A DNA stretch of 64,000 bases from Microbispora rosea (GTDB taxonomy: Bacteria; Actinomycetota; Actinomycetes; Streptosporangiales; Streptosporangiaceae), in the NCBI RefSeq assembly GCF_900156315.1, contig NZ_FTNI01000012.1:124001-188000 (forward strand), read 5' to 3'. Position 1 is the first letter of the stretch; every line of letters begins with the position of its first letter. Positions 8,474 to 17,023 of the stretch are shown one piece after another. Position numbers and translations under genes: made by a program. The notes under the pieces were generated by a model, which ran no database searches, was not told the DNA's origin, and saw only the letters and a list, made by a program, of their open reading frames with translations.

Positions 8474-8518
8474 GAGCCCCGCCCTGAGGCGGTTGTCTCA
8501 ACCACCGAGGCGGGGCTC
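8474..8518 (+). terminator. Terminator hairpin between the GDPD and ferredoxin genes
   Basis: GAGCCCCGCC (8474-8483) pairs perfectly over 10 bp with GGCGGGGCTC (8509-8518); the loop is 25 nt. It can serve the phosphodiesterase gene and, in the other direction, the P450-ferredoxin operon. Confidence 0.75.
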
Positions 8519-8641
8519 CAGGGTCACCCACAAGAATGGCTTTCACAGCCAGCTTCCAGCCAAGCGCATCGGACCGTGCGCGTCAAGTAGCTGAGCGTCA
8601 CCCGGCCCAGCGCGTAGCACCGTCACACGGCCCGTGCGGCC

Positions 8642-8836
8642 TCACTCCTCCACGGACAGCGCACCTGACGGGCAGAGCTGCACGGCCCTGTTCACGGCGG
8701 ACGTGAGATCGGCCGGGGGCTCGGCGTCGAGCACCACGACCGTCCCGTCGTCCTCGCTCTGGTCGAACACCCGGGGCAGCGTGAGCACGCACATCCCCGC
8801 ACCGATACACCGTCCGGTGTCCGCTTTGATCTTCAT
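8642..8836 (-). CDS. 3Fe-4S ferredoxin partner of the P450
   Basis: 64 residues from ATG 8836; a longer reading from 8887 would extend back into the P450 gene and lacks conservation. Cys10-x5-Cys16 (CIGAGMC) and the later CPSGAL give three cysteines in the single-cluster pattern used by actinomycete P450 ferredoxins. FDQSEDDGTVVVL is the standard middle segment. The start lies 19 bp after the P450 stop, so the two are co-transcribed. It should carry electrons from a ferredoxin reductase encoded elsewhere to the P450. Confidence 0.92.
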   Translation of the reverse strand: MKIKADTGRCIGAGMCVLTLPRVFDQSEDDGTVVVLDAEPPADLTSAVNRAVQLCPSGALSVEE

Positions 8837-8855
8837 CGTTCCCCAGCGACCTTCC

Positions 8856-10052
8856 TCACCACAGCACCGGCAGACGGTGCACACCATAGATGGCCATATT
8901 GGACCGCAACGGAACCTCCCGCGCGGGCACGGCCAGGCGCAGGTTGGGGAAGCGGCGCAGCAGGGCGGGATAGGCGATGCGCATCTCGATCCGGGCGAGC
9001 TGCTGGCCCAGGCACTGGTGGATGCCGTGCCCGAAGCTCAGGTGCCCGTGCGCCGGCCTGCTCACGTCGAGGGCGTCGCCGCCCTCGAACCGCTCGGGAT
9101 CCCGGTTCGCGGCCCCCAGGGACAGCGTCACCGACTCGCCGGCCCTGATCAGGCTGCCGCCGACCTCCACGTCCTCCAGGGCCGTACGGGTCGGTCCGAT
9201 GTGCACGATGCTGAGGTAGCGCAGCAGTTCCTCCACCGCGTTCTCGACGGCGGCCGGGTCGTCCCGCATGACGGCGAGCTGGTCCGGGTTCGTCAGCAGC
9301 GCGAACGTGCCGAGGCCGAGCATGTTGGCGGTCGTCTCATGACCCGCGATGAGCAGCAGCAGCCCGACGCCGCCGATCTCCTCGTTCGTCAGCTCCCCGC
9401 CCGCGACGAGGCCGCTCAGGATGTCGTCGGTAGGCTCCTTCGCCTTCATCATGACGAGACCGTGCAGGTAGGAGTACAGATCCTGCACCGCTGCCCGGAC
9501 GTCCTCGATCGGGGAGCTCAGGTTCAACAGCACGGCCGAGTCGCGCTGGAACTTCTCCCTGTCCTCGTACGGCACGCCGAGCAGTTCGCAGATGACCAGC
9601 GAAGGGATGGGCAGTGCGAAGGACTCGACGAGGTCGGCGGGGGCGCCCTCGCGTTCCATGGCGTCGAGGCGGCTCTCGGTGATCTCTTTGATCCTCGGTT
9701 CGAGCTGCTTCATCCGCCTCACGGTGAACTGCCCGGTCAGCAGGCGGCGATAGCGGGTGTGCGCGGGGGCATCCATACGGATGAAGAACCCCGGCGTCAG
9801 CGGCTCACTGCGGAACTCCCCACGCTGGGGGATCGGCGAGTGCAACAGTTCCGGGCGGGTGCTGAAGCGGTTGTCGGCCAGGATGGCGCGGGCCTCGGCA
9901 TAGCCGGTCACCAGCCAGCCCTCGTGCCCGTCCGCGTACGTCATTCGCTGGATCGGCGCCTCGGCGCGGCGGCGTGCCAGTTCGTCCGGTGGATCGAAAG
10001 CACGTTCCCGAGTGAGGGGATAAGTCGCCAGCCGGGGTGTCGCCTCTGTCAT
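8856..10052 (-). CDS. Cytochrome P450 (CYP105/107-like)
   Basis: 398 residues from ATG 10052, chosen because GCAGGAGC lies about 7 nt upstream; the longer frame to 10109 has no site. The I-helix oxygen-binding motif AGHETT is at 236-241, the K-helix ExxR at about 275-278, and the heme loop FGHGIHQCLG at 340-349 with axial Cys347. There is no membrane anchor, so it is a soluble class I enzyme fed by the downstream ferredoxin. No biosynthetic cluster is visible around it, so the substrate is unknown; xenobiotic or secondary-metabolite oxidation are both possible. Confidence 0.95.
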   Translation of the reverse strand: MTEATPRLATYPLTRERAFDPPDELARRRAEAPIQRMTYADGHEGWLVTGYAEARAILADNRFSTRPELLHSPIPQRGEFRSEPLTPGFFIRMDAPAHTRYRRLLTGQFTVRRMKQLEPRIKEITESRLDAMEREGAPADLVESFALPIPSLVICELLGVPYEDREKFQRDSAVLLNLSSPIEDVRAAVQDLYSYLHGLVMMKAKEPTDDILSGLVAGGELTNEEIGGVGLLLLIAGHETTANMLGLGTFALLTNPDQLAVMRDDPAAVENAVEELLRYLSIVHIGPTRTALEDVEVGGSLIRAGESVTLSLGAANRDPERFEGGDALDVSRPAHGHLSFGHGIHQCLGQQLARIEMRIAYPALLRRFPNLRLAVPAREVPLRSNMAIYGVHRLPVLW

Positions 10053-10199
10053 GACACGCTCCTGCGAGAGTGGAAACGGTCGATGTGTCGAGCGGCCCGC
10101 TCCCCCCACCTAACAACATCATTTGACATATCGCAATGACTGATTGCTCATGATTCCGGTCATGAAGCGTACGCGTCTCCGGAAGCCCGTCGACGCCCG

Positions 10200-10227
10200 C
10201 CGGGACGCCCGTGGGGCGGCGTCCCGG
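10200..10227 (-). terminator. Terminator hairpin of corA
   Basis: Ten-bp perfect stem (10200-10209 with 10218-10227, core CGGGACGCC/GGCGTCCCG) and an 8-nt loop. On the minus strand it begins 13 nt after the corA stop. Confidence 0.7.
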
Positions 10228-10240
10228 GAGAAAAGGGCGG

Positions 10241-11359
10241 TCAGAGCCAGCCGTTGCGACGGAAGGCGCGATGCAGGAGCGTGCAGGCGACGACCATCAC
10301 GCCGATCACGACGGGGTAGCCGTACAAGGAGCTGATCTCGGGCATGTGCTCGAAGTTCATGCCGTAGATGCCGGCGATCATCGTGGGGACCGAGATGATC
10401 GCCACCCAGGAGGAGATCTTGCGCATGTCCTCGTTGGCGAGGGCGTTGGAGCGCGCCAGGGCGGCCTGGAGGATCGAGTCGGACAGCTCGTTGGACGACT
10501 GGACCTGCTCGCACACGCGGGACAGGTGGTCGCCGACGTCGCGGAAGTACTCACGCATCTCGGAGGGGATGCTGCGCCGCTGGGGAAGGGCGTTGAAGGG
10601 CGTCTGGAGCGGTCCGACCGCGCGCTTGAGCTCCAGCATCTCGCGCTTGAGCTGGTAGATCCTGTTGATGTCGCGGGAGCTGACCTCCGCGAAGACGGCC
10701 GCCTCGACCTCTTCGAGCTCGGCCTGCATGAGGTCGGCGACCTGCAGGTACTTGTCCACGACGTGGTCGGCGATGGCGTGCAGGACACCGGTGGGACCGC
10801 GGCCGATCAGCTTCGGCTTCGACTCCAGCTTCTCGCGGACGTCCCCGAGCGGACAGTGCCGCCCGTGCCGTACGGTCACCACGAAGTCGGGCCCGACGAA
10901 CACCATGATCTCGCCGGTGCCGATGATCTCACTGCTCGCCGCCGACACCTCGTGGTCGAGGAACGCGACGGTCTTGAGCACCACGAACAGCGAGTCGCCG
11001 TACCGCTCGACCTTGGGGCGCTGGTGGGCCTTGATGGCGTCCTCGACGGCGAGCGGGTGCAGGCCGAACACGTCGGCGAGCCACTCGACCTCGGGCGCGG
11101 CGGGCTCGTGCAGACCGACCCAGACGTACGCGTCGGGCACCTCGTTGGCCTGGTTGTGCTCGCGGACCAGGCGCACGGCCTCGGGAATGCCGCCGGCGTC
11201 GACCTTCTCGCCGCCGACGTACGCGCCGAACTCGACGAGGGAGTTGCTGGGCGGCACGCAGCGGACGATCGGGTCCACGTCCATGGACGTGGCGCCGAGG
11301 TGGGCGGACATGACGCGGGTGTGCCTGTTCATGCGGGGAAAGAGCAGAGTGGAGCGCAT
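10241..11359 (-). CDS. corA: CorA-type magnesium/divalent cation channel
   Basis: 372 residues. The large N-terminal cytoplasmic domain ends in long stalk helices (SRDINRIYQLKREMLELKR). Two C-terminal membrane helices carry the signature loop IYGMNFEHMPE, with the GMN selectivity motif between TM1 and TM2. The C-terminus is basic (HRAFRRNGWL). CorA forms a pentameric Mg2+ channel in the cytoplasmic membrane. The true start may be ATG 11359 or an internal Met such as MNRHTRVM; the conserved core begins after about residue 30. Confidence 0.93.
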   Translation of the reverse strand: MRSTLLFPRMNRHTRVMSAHLGATSMDVDPIVRCVPPSNSLVEFGAYVGGEKVDAGGIPEAVRLVREHNQANEVPDAYVWVGLHEPAAPEVEWLADVFGLHPLAVEDAIKAHQRPKVERYGDSLFVVLKTVAFLDHEVSAASSEIIGTGEIMVFVGPDFVVTVRHGRHCPLGDVREKLESKPKLIGRGPTGVLHAIADHVVDKYLQVADLMQAELEEVEAAVFAEVSSRDINRIYQLKREMLELKRAVGPLQTPFNALPQRRSIPSEMREYFRDVGDHLSRVCEQVQSSNELSDSILQAALARSNALANEDMRKISSWVAIISVPTMIAGIYGMNFEHMPEISSLYGYPVVIGVMVVACTLLHRAFRRNGWL

Positions 11360-11846
11360 GGCGGTCCCTTCCCGCCCGAGCCGGCACGCTCTACGCGCGA
11401 CGTGATGTCACCCCTTCATACAGGCGTGAGCTGCCCCTCGGGCTTCAGTTTCGGAGTGGTCGGGAATGCGCACGACGTACGTGCGCGAGCACGTACTGAC
11501 GGGATCACCAGAATTCATCCCAGACCACCTCCAATCGCCACGAGACAGCGCGAAGCCTGTCTAACCTACCACACAGCCGTTGGACACCTGTTCCAGGGTA
11601 CCCGCGTCAAGTGCCGTCGATCATGCACTTCTTGCCAAAAACAGCCCGAGCAAACTGGCCATCGATGTGTATCCCCGCCCAAACCGCTCCGCCCAACCGC
11701 TCCGCCCGGGCATGCCCGAGCCGTCGTGACGAGCACGGTGCCGTCACAAGGAGCACGGTGCCGTCGCGACGAGCACGGCGCCGCGCGGGAAGCGGCAGAC
11801 AAACCGCGCCGGAGGTGTGACAGGCAAACACTGCGACAATGGTCGG
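11360..11846. other. 487-bp gap between corA and purD without a supported gene
   Basis: No open frame here has the codon bias of its neighbours. It contains an 8-bp hairpin (GTACGTGC 11477-11484 with GCACGTAC 11489-11496), a 13-bp direct repeat AACCGCTCCGCCC at 11682 and 11695, and a 20-bp tandem array at 11731-11785. A stretch around 11500-11660 is AT-richer than the surroundings and could hold the corA and purD promoters. Confidence 0.6.
11731..11785. repeat. 20-bp tandem repeat upstream of purD
   Basis: GAGCACGGTGCCGTC begins copies at 11731 and 11751, and a variant GAGCACGGCGCCGCG at 11771. Period 20 bp. The array ends about 60 bp before the purD GTG. Confidence 0.85.
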
Positions 11847-13088
11847 GTGCGCGTACTTGTCATCGGTTCCGGGGGTCGTGAGCACGCTCTGTGCCGGGCC
11901 CTGCGGCTCGACCCCGCCGTCGTAGAGGTCCACTGCGCCCCCGGCAACGCCGGAATCGCCGAAGTGGCCACCCTGCACCAGGTCACGCCGACCGACGGGG
12001 CGGCCGTGACCGCGCTCGCCGAGCGCCTCGGCGCCGACCTCGTCGTGATCGGCCCCGAGGCGCCGCTGGTCGCCGGAGTCGCCGACGCCGTCAGGGCCGC
12101 CGGGATCGCCTGCTTCGGCCCGTCGGCTGAGGCTGCGCGGGTCGAGGGGTCCAAGGCGTTCGCGAAGGACGTGATGACCGCCGCCGGGGTGCCGACCGCG
12201 CGCGCGTACACCTGCACCACGCAGGAGGAGGCCGCGGCGGCGCTCGACGCGTTCGGCGCGCCGTACGTCGTGAAGGACGACGGCCTGGCCGCGGGCAAGG
12301 GCGTGGTCGTGACCGACAGCCGCGAGGAGGCCCTGGAGCACGCCAGGGCGTGCGGGCGGGTCGTCATCGAGGAGTACCTCGACGGCCCCGAGGTGTCGCT
12401 GTTCGCCCTGTGCGACGGGACGGACGCGGTGCCGCTGCAGCCGGCCCAGGACTTCAAGCGGGCCTATGACGGCGACAAGGGCCCCAACACCGGCGGCATG
12501 GGGGCCTACACCCCGCTGCCCTGGGCGCCGGAGGACCTGTCCGAGCGGGTGATGGCCGAGATCGTGCGCCCGACCGTGGCCGAGATGGCGCGGCGCGGCA
12601 CGCCGTACACGGGTGTGCTGTACGCCGGGCTGGCGCTGACCGCGGACGGCCCCCGGGTGATCGAGTTCAACGCGCGGTTCGGCGACCCGGAGACCCAGGT
12701 CGTGCTCGACCGGCTGGAGACCCCCCTGGCCGGGCTGCTGCTCGCGTGCGCGACCGGCACGCTCGCCGGGCATCCGCCGCTGCGGTGGCGTGACGGCGCC
12801 GCCGTGACCGTGGTGCTCGCCGCGGAGAACTACCCGGCCGACCCGGTGAAGGGCGACCCGATCGCCGGGCTCCCGGTGACGGTCGAGGGCGCGTACGCGC
12901 TGCACGCGGGCACGACCCTCGACGGGACCAACCGGGTCGTGTCGAACGGCGGCCGGGTGCTCAACGTGGTCGGAACGGGCGCCGACGTCGCCCAGGCCAG
13001 GGCCCGGGCCTACGAGGCGCTGGAGCAGATCACGATGCGCGGCTCCCACCACCGCTCCGACATCGCCCTGACCGCCGCATCCTCCTGA
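11847..13088 (+). CDS. purD: Phosphoribosylamine-glycine ligase (GAR synthetase)
   Basis: ATP-dependent ligation of 5-phosphoribosylamine and glycine, step 2 of purine synthesis. 413 residues, full length. [15 protein letters not shown] at the N-terminus fixes GTG 11847. The ATP-grasp core shows [33 protein letters not shown] and [24 protein letters not shown] carries the Mg2+ ligands. No ribosome site precedes the GTG, but GACAAT ends 6 nt before it, which suggests a leaderless mRNA (inference). The purC start is about 90 bp downstream. Confidence 0.96.
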   Translation: MRVLVIGSGGREHALCRALRLDPAVVEVHCAPGNAGIAEVATLHQVTPTDGAAVTALAERLGADLVVIGPEAPLVAGVADAVRAAGIACFGPSAEAARVEGSKAFAKDVMTAAGVPTARAYTCTTQEEAAAALDAFGAPYVVKDDGLAAGKGVVVTDSREEALEHARACGRVVIEEYLDGPEVSLFALCDGTDAVPLQPAQDFKRAYDGDKGPNTGGMGAYTPLPWAPEDLSERVMAEIVRPTVAEMARRGTPYTGVLYAGLALTADGPRVIEFNARFGDPETQVVLDRLETPLAGLLLACATGTLAGHPPLRWRDGAAVTVVLAAENYPADPVKGDPIAGLPVTVEGAYALHAGTTLDGTNRVVSNGGRVLNVVGTGADVAQARARAYEALEQITMRGSHHRSDIALTAASS

Positions 13089-13179
13089 CGCCCGACGATC
13101 GGTGATGTCCGCGTATCGAGGCGCGGCTGCGGGCTCTCCCCCTGCTCAATGCGCGGTGGAGAGCTGGGAAGATGGAAGA

Positions 13180-14028
13180 GTGAAGCACCTGCACTCCGGC
13201 AAGGTACGCGACCTCTACGAGACCCCCGACGGGCTGCTGCTGATGGTCGCCTCCGACCGCATCTCGGCCTTCGACTACGTGCTCGAACCCGGCATCCCCG
13301 ACAAGGGGGAGATCCTCACCCGGCTGTCCCTGTGGTGGTTCGAGCAACTCAAGGACGTGGTCCCCAACCACGTGGTCTCGACCGACGTCCCGGCGGAGTT
13401 CGCCGGCCGCGGCGTGCTGTGCCGCAGACTGCGGATGGTGCCGGTGGAGTGTGTGGCACGCGGTTACCTCACCGGCTCAGGACTGGTGGACTACCGCAGA
13501 GAGGGCGTCGTCTCCGGCGTACCGCTCCCGGAGGGGCTCACCGACGGGTCCCGGCTGCCCGAGCCGATCTTCACGCCGTCGTCCAAGGCCCCGATGGGCG
13601 AGCACGACGAGCCCATGACGTACGAGGAAGTCGCGGCCGAGGTGGGCGAGGACGTGGCCGAGCGGCTGCGCCGCATCACCCTCGACGTCTACAGCCGCGG
13701 GGCCGAGATCGCTTTGGAACGTGGCATCATCCTGGCCGACACGAAGATCGAGCTGGGCTGGGACGCCGACGGCGTGCTGACGCTGGGCGACGAGGTGCTG
13801 ACGCCCGACTCCTCCCGCTTCTGGCCCCTGGACCAGTGGGAGCCGGGCCACTCCCAGCCGTCGTTCGACAAGCAGTTCGTCAGGGACTGGCTGCTGTCCC
13901 CCGAATCGGGCTGGGACAGGTCGTCCGGCGAGGCGCCCCCGCCGCTGCCCGGCGAGATCGTCGAGCGCACCCGCAGCCGCTACGTCGAGGCGTACGAGCG
14001 GCTCACCGGCGAGCGCTTCCGCGGCTGA
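13180..14028 (+). CDS. purC: SAICAR synthetase
   Basis: Joins CAIR and aspartate to give SAICAR in de novo purine synthesis. 282 residues from GTG 13180, where the family N-terminus begins (VKHLHSGKVRDLYE). SGKVRDLYE and VASDRISAFDYVL are the nucleotide-binding strands. VVECVARGYLTGSG-type sequence is present as VECVARGYLTGSG. Later, LADTKIELGWD and DEVLTPDSSRFWP with the catalytic Asp/Arg are intact. GGGAAG about 8 nt upstream may be the ribosome site. The gene follows purD by about 90 bp, so the two may share a transcript. Confidence 0.96.
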   Translation: MKHLHSGKVRDLYETPDGLLLMVASDRISAFDYVLEPGIPDKGEILTRLSLWWFEQLKDVVPNHVVSTDVPAEFAGRGVLCRRLRMVPVECVARGYLTGSGLVDYRREGVVSGVPLPEGLTDGSRLPEPIFTPSSKAPMGEHDEPMTYEEVAAEVGEDVAERLRRITLDVYSRGAEIALERGIILADTKIELGWDADGVLTLGDEVLTPDSSRFWPLDQWEPGHSQPSFDKQFVRDWLLSPESGWDRSSGEAPPPLPGEIVERTRSRYVEAYERLTGERFRG

Positions 14029-14063
14029 GTCACAGAGGTCACGCAAGTAGTCTCAAGTGACTC
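14027..14063 (+). terminator. Possible weak terminator after purC
   Basis: GAGTCAC (14027-14033, overlapping the purC stop) pairs perfectly with GTGACTC (14057-14063). The loop is 23 nt, so the structure is only moderately convincing. Confidence 0.35.
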
Positions 14064-14202
14064 GTTCCCCCCTGCGTTCTAGGGGTAGTTCCTCCCCGAA
14101 ACTCCTGGAACAGCGGCTACTCTAGGCCGATCGTCCTCGCCGACGCGTCGGGCTGCCGGCTGACGGGAGTCCCCCATCCTTCCCCCGAAATAGGAGCAAT
14201 TC

Positions 14203-15480
14203 ATGGTCCGTTACCGCGTGCGCGGTGGCAACGTACTGCGTGGAACCGCCTTCATCCAGGGCGCGAAGAACGCCGTACTGCCCATGATCGGGGCGGCGCT
14301 GCTCGCGGCCGAGGGCCGCACGGTGCTCCGCAACGTGCCCGTCATCGAGGACGTTCGCCGGGCGGTCGAGCTCGCTCAGGCCGTGGGCGCGAAGGTGGAG
14401 TTCCACGAGAGCGAGCGGACGCTCGTCATCGACGCCTCCCGCCTGACCAGCCCGGTCCTGCCCGCGGAGATCGCCCGCCGGTTCCGGGGGTCGGTGCTGT
14501 TCGTCCCCGCGCTGCTCCACCGCCTCGGCGAGGCGATCATCGAGGGCATCGGCGGGTGCAACCTCGGCAGCCGCAATCTCGACTTCCACTACCTGGGCTA
14601 CAAGCGCCTGGGCGCGATGGTGGACGAGGGCGAGGCCGTCATCCACATCAAGGCCGGCGGCCTGATCGGCGCCCCGCTGTACCTCGACACCCCGTCGCAC
14701 ACCGGCACGGAGAACCTGATCATGGCGGCCTCGCTGGCGCGGGGCACCACCGTCATCGAGAACGCGGCCCTCGAACCCGAGGTGCTCGACGTCATCACGA
14801 TGCTGACCCGGATGGGCGCGCGCATCCGCGGCGGAGGCACGGGCTTCATCACGGTCGAGGGCGTCGACGAGCTGACGGCGGTGGAGCACACGGTCATGCC
14901 CGACCGGCTCGACGCGGGCGTGTTCGCGATGGCCGCGGCGATCACCGGAGGCGAGGTCAGCCTGGTCGGCGCCTCCCTCGAGCACCTCGGCGTGGTCCGG
15001 TGGAAGCTGGAGCAGATGGGCGTCGAGTTCGAGAACCACGGCGCGGTGCTCCAGGTTCGCCGCAACCGCCCGCTGCGGCCGATCAACGTCATCACCGACA
15101 CCTACCCCGGCTTCGCGACCGACCTGCAGTCGCCGCTGATGACCGTGGCCTGCCTCGCGGAGGGCTCCAGCTACATCCACGAGCGCATCTTCGACGGCCG
15201 TTTCGCGCTCGCGGGCGAGCTGAACAAGATGGGGGCGAACGTCGAGGTCGAGGGCAGCCGGGCGGTCGTGCACGGTCCGACGCCGCTGCACGGCACCGAC
15301 GTGACGGCCCACGATCTGCGATCGGGAATCGCGCTCGTGCTCGCCGGCCTCGCCGCGGAGGGCGAGACCACGATCGGGTCCGGATATCTCATCGACCGCG
15401 GGCACGCCGCGCTCGCCCAGCGTATGCAGGCACTCGGCGCAGATGTGGTGCGTGAAATTTCCACTTCGGACGAGGGCTGA
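14203..15480 (+). CDS. murA: UDP-N-acetylglucosamine 1-carboxyvinyltransferase-type enzyme (divergent MurA)
   Basis: 425 residues, the MurA length. MurA transfers enolpyruvate from PEP to UDP-GlcNAc, the first committed step of peptidoglycan synthesis. The N-terminal IQGAKNAVLP has the catalytic Lys22-Asn23 pair. The active-site loop is IGGCNLGSRNLDFH with Cys119, the fosfomycin-target position. PDRLDAG, TYPGFATDLQ and ERIFDGRF match conserved blocks, but each differs from the canonical form (for example TDLQ for TDMQ, ERIFDGRF for ETIFENRF). It stands next to purC rather than in a cell-wall cluster, so it may be a second paralogue. TAGGAG precedes ATG 14203. Confidence 0.87.
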   Translation: MVRYRVRGGNVLRGTAFIQGAKNAVLPMIGAALLAAEGRTVLRNVPVIEDVRRAVELAQAVGAKVEFHESERTLVIDASRLTSPVLPAEIARRFRGSVLFVPALLHRLGEAIIEGIGGCNLGSRNLDFHYLGYKRLGAMVDEGEAVIHIKAGGLIGAPLYLDTPSHTGTENLIMAASLARGTTVIENAALEPEVLDVITMLTRMGARIRGGGTGFITVEGVDELTAVEHTVMPDRLDAGVFAMAAAITGGEVSLVGASLEHLGVVRWKLEQMGVEFENHGAVLQVRRNRPLRPINVITDTYPGFATDLQSPLMTVACLAEGSSYIHERIFDGRFALAGELNKMGANVEVEGSRAVVHGPTPLHGTDVTAHDLRSGIALVLAGLAAEGETTIGSGYLIDRGHAALAQRMQALGADVVREISTSDEG

Positions 15481-15640
15481 GTCCGGAAACCTTTACTAAT
15501 GCCCTGACCAGCGCGGATCTTCCGATTTACGGAACCGCCCAGACCACCCAGAATGGTATTCCGGTAAATCTGGGCGTGACATTACGGCCTTAACCAGCGA
15601 TCGTTCCAAAGAGAAGCCACAACAACGAGGGCGACGTGGG

Positions 15641-16987
15641 ATGGGACGAACATTGGTCGAACGCACGGAAGACACTCCGCGCGGGTCACGTCTGGGCACG
15701 GTGACACCCGACCTCACCATCGGCGTGGTGGGGTCGCATGATCTGGTCGAGCGGGTGATGCTCATGGGGCACTCGGCTGCCCCGGTGCCCTGCCGGCTGG
15801 TCGCCGCCGCGTACCGGGATGAGCAGGAGGCGGCGGACAAGGTGACCCGGCTCGGTCCGGGTGTGGACGCGTGCCTGTTCGCGAGTCCGGTGCCTTTCGA
15901 GCTCGCCCGGCGGGCCGGCGTGCTGACGATGCCGGCCACGCACGTGCAGCTCGGCGGGGCCGCACTCGTGGCGGCGATCGCACGGGCCGCACTGGACGAG
16001 CGGATCGATCCACGCCGGGTGAGCCTCGACGTGCTCGGCCGGCCGGACATCGACGAGGCGTACACGGACCTCAACCTCTCCTCCGGCGAGGTGCACAGCC
16101 GTGACGAGCCGGGCCCGGTGGGCACGATCACGGCCTTCCACGAGCGGTTGTTCCGCCAGGGGGCCACGACAGGCGCGCTCACGTGCGTCCATGGCGTGGC
16201 CGACCGGCTGACGGCCGCCGGCGTGCCGGTGGTGCCGATCAGGCCGACCTCCGCGGCCGTCCGTACGGCACTGCACACGGCGGCGCTGCTCGGCGCCCGC
16301 CACCGGCTGGAGGAGTCGCAGCTCACGGTCGTGCTGGTCGAGGTGCCGACGCTGCGCGAGCCCGTACGGCGGGCCGCGCCGCGCTACTGGCGAGACGAAC
16401 TGCGGCTGTCGCTGCACCGCCTGCTGGTGCAGGAGGCCAATCGGATCAATGCGAGCGTGTGGCCGATCGACGACCACAGCTACCTCGTGGTGGCGACCAA
16501 GGGCTCGATCGCGGCGGCCACGGACGGGTTCCGGGTGCTGCCGTTCGCCGCGCGGATCCGCGAGGAGCTGGGCCTGGCGGTCGAGGTGGGTGTGGGGATG
16601 GGCCGCACCACGCACGAGGCCGAGACGCACGCCAGGGGCGCGCTCGCCCGCACCCAGGGCGGCAAGCAGCCGCAGGGTTTCGCGGTGGACCGGGAGGGGC
16701 GCGCACTGGTGCCGCCGCCCCGGATGCCGCCCCAGCCGGGCGGTCCGGTCAAGCCCAAGGGGGTCGAGGTGCTGGCGCGCCTGGCCGCCAAGCTGGAGGG
16801 CGGGGACACGGTCGTGGACGCGGAGGGCGCCGGGCGCATGCTCGGGGTGACTCCACGCACGGCCAGGCGGTTGCTGCGCACGCTGGTTGACGAGGGACTC
16901 GCGTGGCCGCTTCCGCCCAACCGCACCCCTCAGCCGGGCCGGCCGCGACAGCTCTACCGGCTGATCGTGGAGAAGCTGAACCGGTAA
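15641..16987 (+). CDS. Putative transcriptional regulator: sensor domain, degenerate cyclase-like palm, C-terminal winged helix
   Basis: 448 residues, no signal peptide or membrane helix. The N-terminal half (about 25-220) has an alternating Rossmann-like pattern beginning with TIGVVGSHDLVERVM, as in small-molecule-sensing regulators. The middle (about 240-345) resembles the palm of GGDEF/GTP-cyclohydrolase-III enzymes: SLHRLLVQEANRINASVWP, then FAARIREELGLAVEVGVGMG and a helix THEAETHARGALAR. No GGDEF motif is present, so catalysis is doubtful. The C-terminus (about 375-448) is a winged helix (GAGRMLGVTPRTARRLLRTL, GRPRQLYRL). The family name and target are not known to me; assignment by fold is inference. 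Confidence 0.6.
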   Translation: MGRTLVERTEDTPRGSRLGTVTPDLTIGVVGSHDLVERVMLMGHSAAPVPCRLVAAAYRDEQEAADKVTRLGPGVDACLFASPVPFELARRAGVLTMPATHVQLGGAALVAAIARAALDERIDPRRVSLDVLGRPDIDEAYTDLNLSSGEVHSRDEPGPVGTITAFHERLFRQGATTGALTCVHGVADRLTAAGVPVVPIRPTSAAVRTALHTAALLGARHRLEESQLTVVLVEVPTLREPVRRAAPRYWRDELRLSLHRLLVQEANRINASVWPIDDHSYLVVATKGSIAAATDGFRVLPFAARIREELGLAVEVGVGMGRTTHEAETHARGALARTQGGKQPQGFAVDREGRALVPPPRMPPQPGGPVKPKGVEVLARLAAKLEGGDTVVDAEGAGRMLGVTPRTARRLLRTLVDEGLAWPLPPNRTPQPGRPRQLYRLIVEKLNR

Positions 16988-17023
16988 TCGTCGCTCTGAA
17001 GCGACGGTCTATTGTCATGACCC

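Noticed and set aside
8519-8641. Possible tRNA near the P450-ferredoxin end
   Set aside because: No T-loop consensus or cloverleaf stems are present; the pairing is due to a short CACGG/CCGTG palindrome.
11477-11496. Hairpin in the corA-purD gap as a riboswitch
   Set aside because: Only an 8-bp stem with a 4-nt loop; no conserved riboswitch core is seen.
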